From Bacillus sp. Marseille-Q1617 (GTDB lineage Bacteria > Bacillota > Bacilli > Bacillales > Bacillaceae_B), in the NCBI RefSeq assembly GCF_903645295.1, contig NZ_CAHJXM010000002.1, positions 1,030,001-1,094,000 on the forward strand: a stretch of 64,000 nt of DNA, written 5' to 3'. Below the pieces are notes generated by a model that did not search any database, was not told the origin of the DNA, and worked only from the letters and a program-made list of their open reading frames with translations. The position numbers and the translations under genes are program-made. Positions within the stretch are counted from its first letter, which is position 1; the number at the start of each line of letters is the position of its first letter. Shown here in pieces: positions 63,458 to 64,000 of this stretch.

Positions 63458-63663
63458 CCTCAATGTTTTTGAACAGGTTTCCTGTTTGAAAACATTGAGG
63501 CCAGCAAGCGAAAGCGCGGTAGAAAGATGAAAAACTAAGTAACCCTAAGAAAAGTGGAGTATGTGTCCAAACTTAGGGGGTTAAACCGGTTTCGCTTATT
63601 TTTAGGCAGGGATTATCAATATCATGGAGAAATCCGTCCTTCCAGCAGCCCTTCCAACCGATA

Positions 63664-63812
63664 ATTGCGCCATATTTCAGGATGATTGCGCCGGTTTTTA
63701 AATTATTGCTCCGCATTCAGAATAATTGCGCCGGTCTTTATATTATTGCGCCACTTTCAGGATAATTGTGCCGGAATCCCGTTAATTGAACCTCTTGTCG
63801 AATTTTCTTTAG
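63664..63812 (+). repeat. 20-nt-period intergenic array E (ATTGCGCC word)
   Basis: ATTGCGCC or a variant starts at 63664, 63685, 63705, 63725, 63745, 63765 and 63785 (21 then 20 throughout). Alternate units carry TTTCAG and TTTAW tails. The last unit runs into CTTGTCGAATTTTCTTTA (TTGTCGAA at 63795), almost the same end as array A. It lies just past the IS and before ytnP. The rest of the 473-nt gap shows only the IS end and the ytnP upstream region. Confidence 0.88.
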
Positions 63813-63930
63813 TCTAGTTTATTCCTCTCCTGCGGTAAATTGGGATACATGACCAAGAAAAGGCTTATCTATATAAGTTGTCCATAAATTCTGATAAAAT
63901 AAAATCGTACGAACAAAGGAGGAATAACAG

Positions 63931-64000
63931 ATGAAGGAATCATTGAAAGTAGGAGATTTAACGATCCACTGGCTGAATGGGGGCGTCACCCACATGGATG
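63931..64000 (+). CDS. ytnP: Partial CDS: YtnP-type MBL-fold hydrolase, N-terminus
   Basis: The 23 visible codons read MKESLKVGDLTIHWLNGGVT then HMD, matching the start of B. subtilis YtnP, a metallo-beta-lactamase-fold quorum-quenching lactonase, as I remember it. AAAGGAGG lies nine bases before the ATG, and ytnP is the expected neighbour after trmB. The metal-binding motif is beyond the window edge. Confidence 0.75.
   Translation, partial: MKESLKVGDLTIHWLNGGVTHMD

Larger units (their letters stand above)
62113..63584 (+). mobile_element. IS3-family insertion sequence
   Basis: A roughly 1.47-kb element with OrfA/OrfB organisation. Imperfect terminal inverted repeats can be aligned: left TTAGCCCC...TTTGGACACC from 62113, right GTGTCCAAACTTAGGGGGTT ending at 63584. 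I see no clear target duplication. A 12-bp hairpin (CCTCAATGTTTT/AAAACATTGAGG, 63461-63501) lies between orfB and the right end. It is inserted between trmB and ytnP. All reading frames are intact, so it may be active. Confidence 0.85.

Noticed and set aside
341..63812. CRISPR arrays at the 20-nt repeat loci
   Set aside because: Units are far too short, have no separate repeat and spacer of normal size, and no cas genes are present.
1..64000. tRNA or rRNA genes
   Set aside because: I found no tRNA cloverleaf sequences (TTCGA-type T-arm with matching acceptor) or rRNA stretches outside the T-box leader; the GTTCGAC-like hits lie inside terminators.

Overview
The window is a chromosomal segment of a low-to-moderate GC, endospore-forming Bacillaceae (Bacillus sensu lato). 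Gene content and order follow the ytx/ytk/ytl/ytm/ytp/ytq/ytz stretch of the Bacillus subtilis chromosome (men operon, luxS, ytkD, ytlACD, pckA, metK, ytpAB, ytqAB, leuS, ytgP, ytzGE, pepV, ytkP-ytlPQR-amyX-ytmP-ytzH-trmB-ytnP). I cannot name the species from the sequence alone.

Layout. 1-9.3 kb: a truncated unknown gene, then menA divergent from a compact menF-D-H-B-E-C operon (menaquinone synthesis). 9.4-13.3 kb: cytochrome bd oxidase (cydAB), a Zur-boxed zinc-binding lipoprotein, yidD. 13.5-16.1 kb: luxS, small proteins, the Nudix hydrolase ytkD. 16.1-22.5 kb: a ytlACD-type ABC importer, ytmAB, a CBO0543-like membrane protein, bioY behind a BirA-like operator, a GNAT protein and a 49-aa lmo0937-like membrane protein. 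22.9-26.4 kb: pckA and metK, the latter behind an SAM-I riboswitch. 26.9-37 kb: ytoA, ytpA, ytpB, a secreted InhA-type metalloprotease, an LLM oxidoreductase, the tRNA-modification pair ytqAB (mnmL/mnmM), ytzC and a 54-aa partner, an MFS exporter. 37.5-42 kb: a cupin protein and a sigma-54 module (PAS-AAA regulator, -24/-12 promoter, GntP permease, hydroxybutyrate-type dehydrogenase). 42-50.3 kb: T-box-controlled leuS, rhodanese, cse60, an HI0933-type flavoprotein, a MurJ-type flippase, a coiled-coil small protein, an RsuA-type pseudouridine synthase. 50.7-64 kb: ytzE, pepV, dat, ytkP, ytlP, ytlQ, ytlR, amyX, ytmP, ytzH, trmB, an IS3-family element, and the first codons of ytnP.

The most unusual content is between the genes. 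(1) Five intergenic arrays (about 341, 22616, 26585, 50380 and 63664) have the same 20-nt period but a different unit word at each locus (the first and last share one). When units are put in one orientation, all five end at the same side in a box centred on TCGA; in three this is TTGTCGAA. (2) A roughly 125-nt rod-shaped palindromic repeat occurs four times in tandem at 36814 and nearly twice at 50513. Its outer boxes are conserved while the inner stem arms change in a compensatory way. (3) Seven 25-nt direct repeats sit at 44971, sharing a GAGCCAGGCAC word with three other intergenic sites. These families are my best candidates for something undescribed, but their novelty cannot be judged without database searches.

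Many starts were chosen from ribosome binding sites and family N-termini. Several genes use GTG or TTG starts (menF, menC, ytlC, ytpB, ytmP, ytqA, amyX, ytzI, the InhA protease, the LLM oxidoreductase, the 54-aa protein). Statements about B. subtilis homologues are from memory, not from searches.
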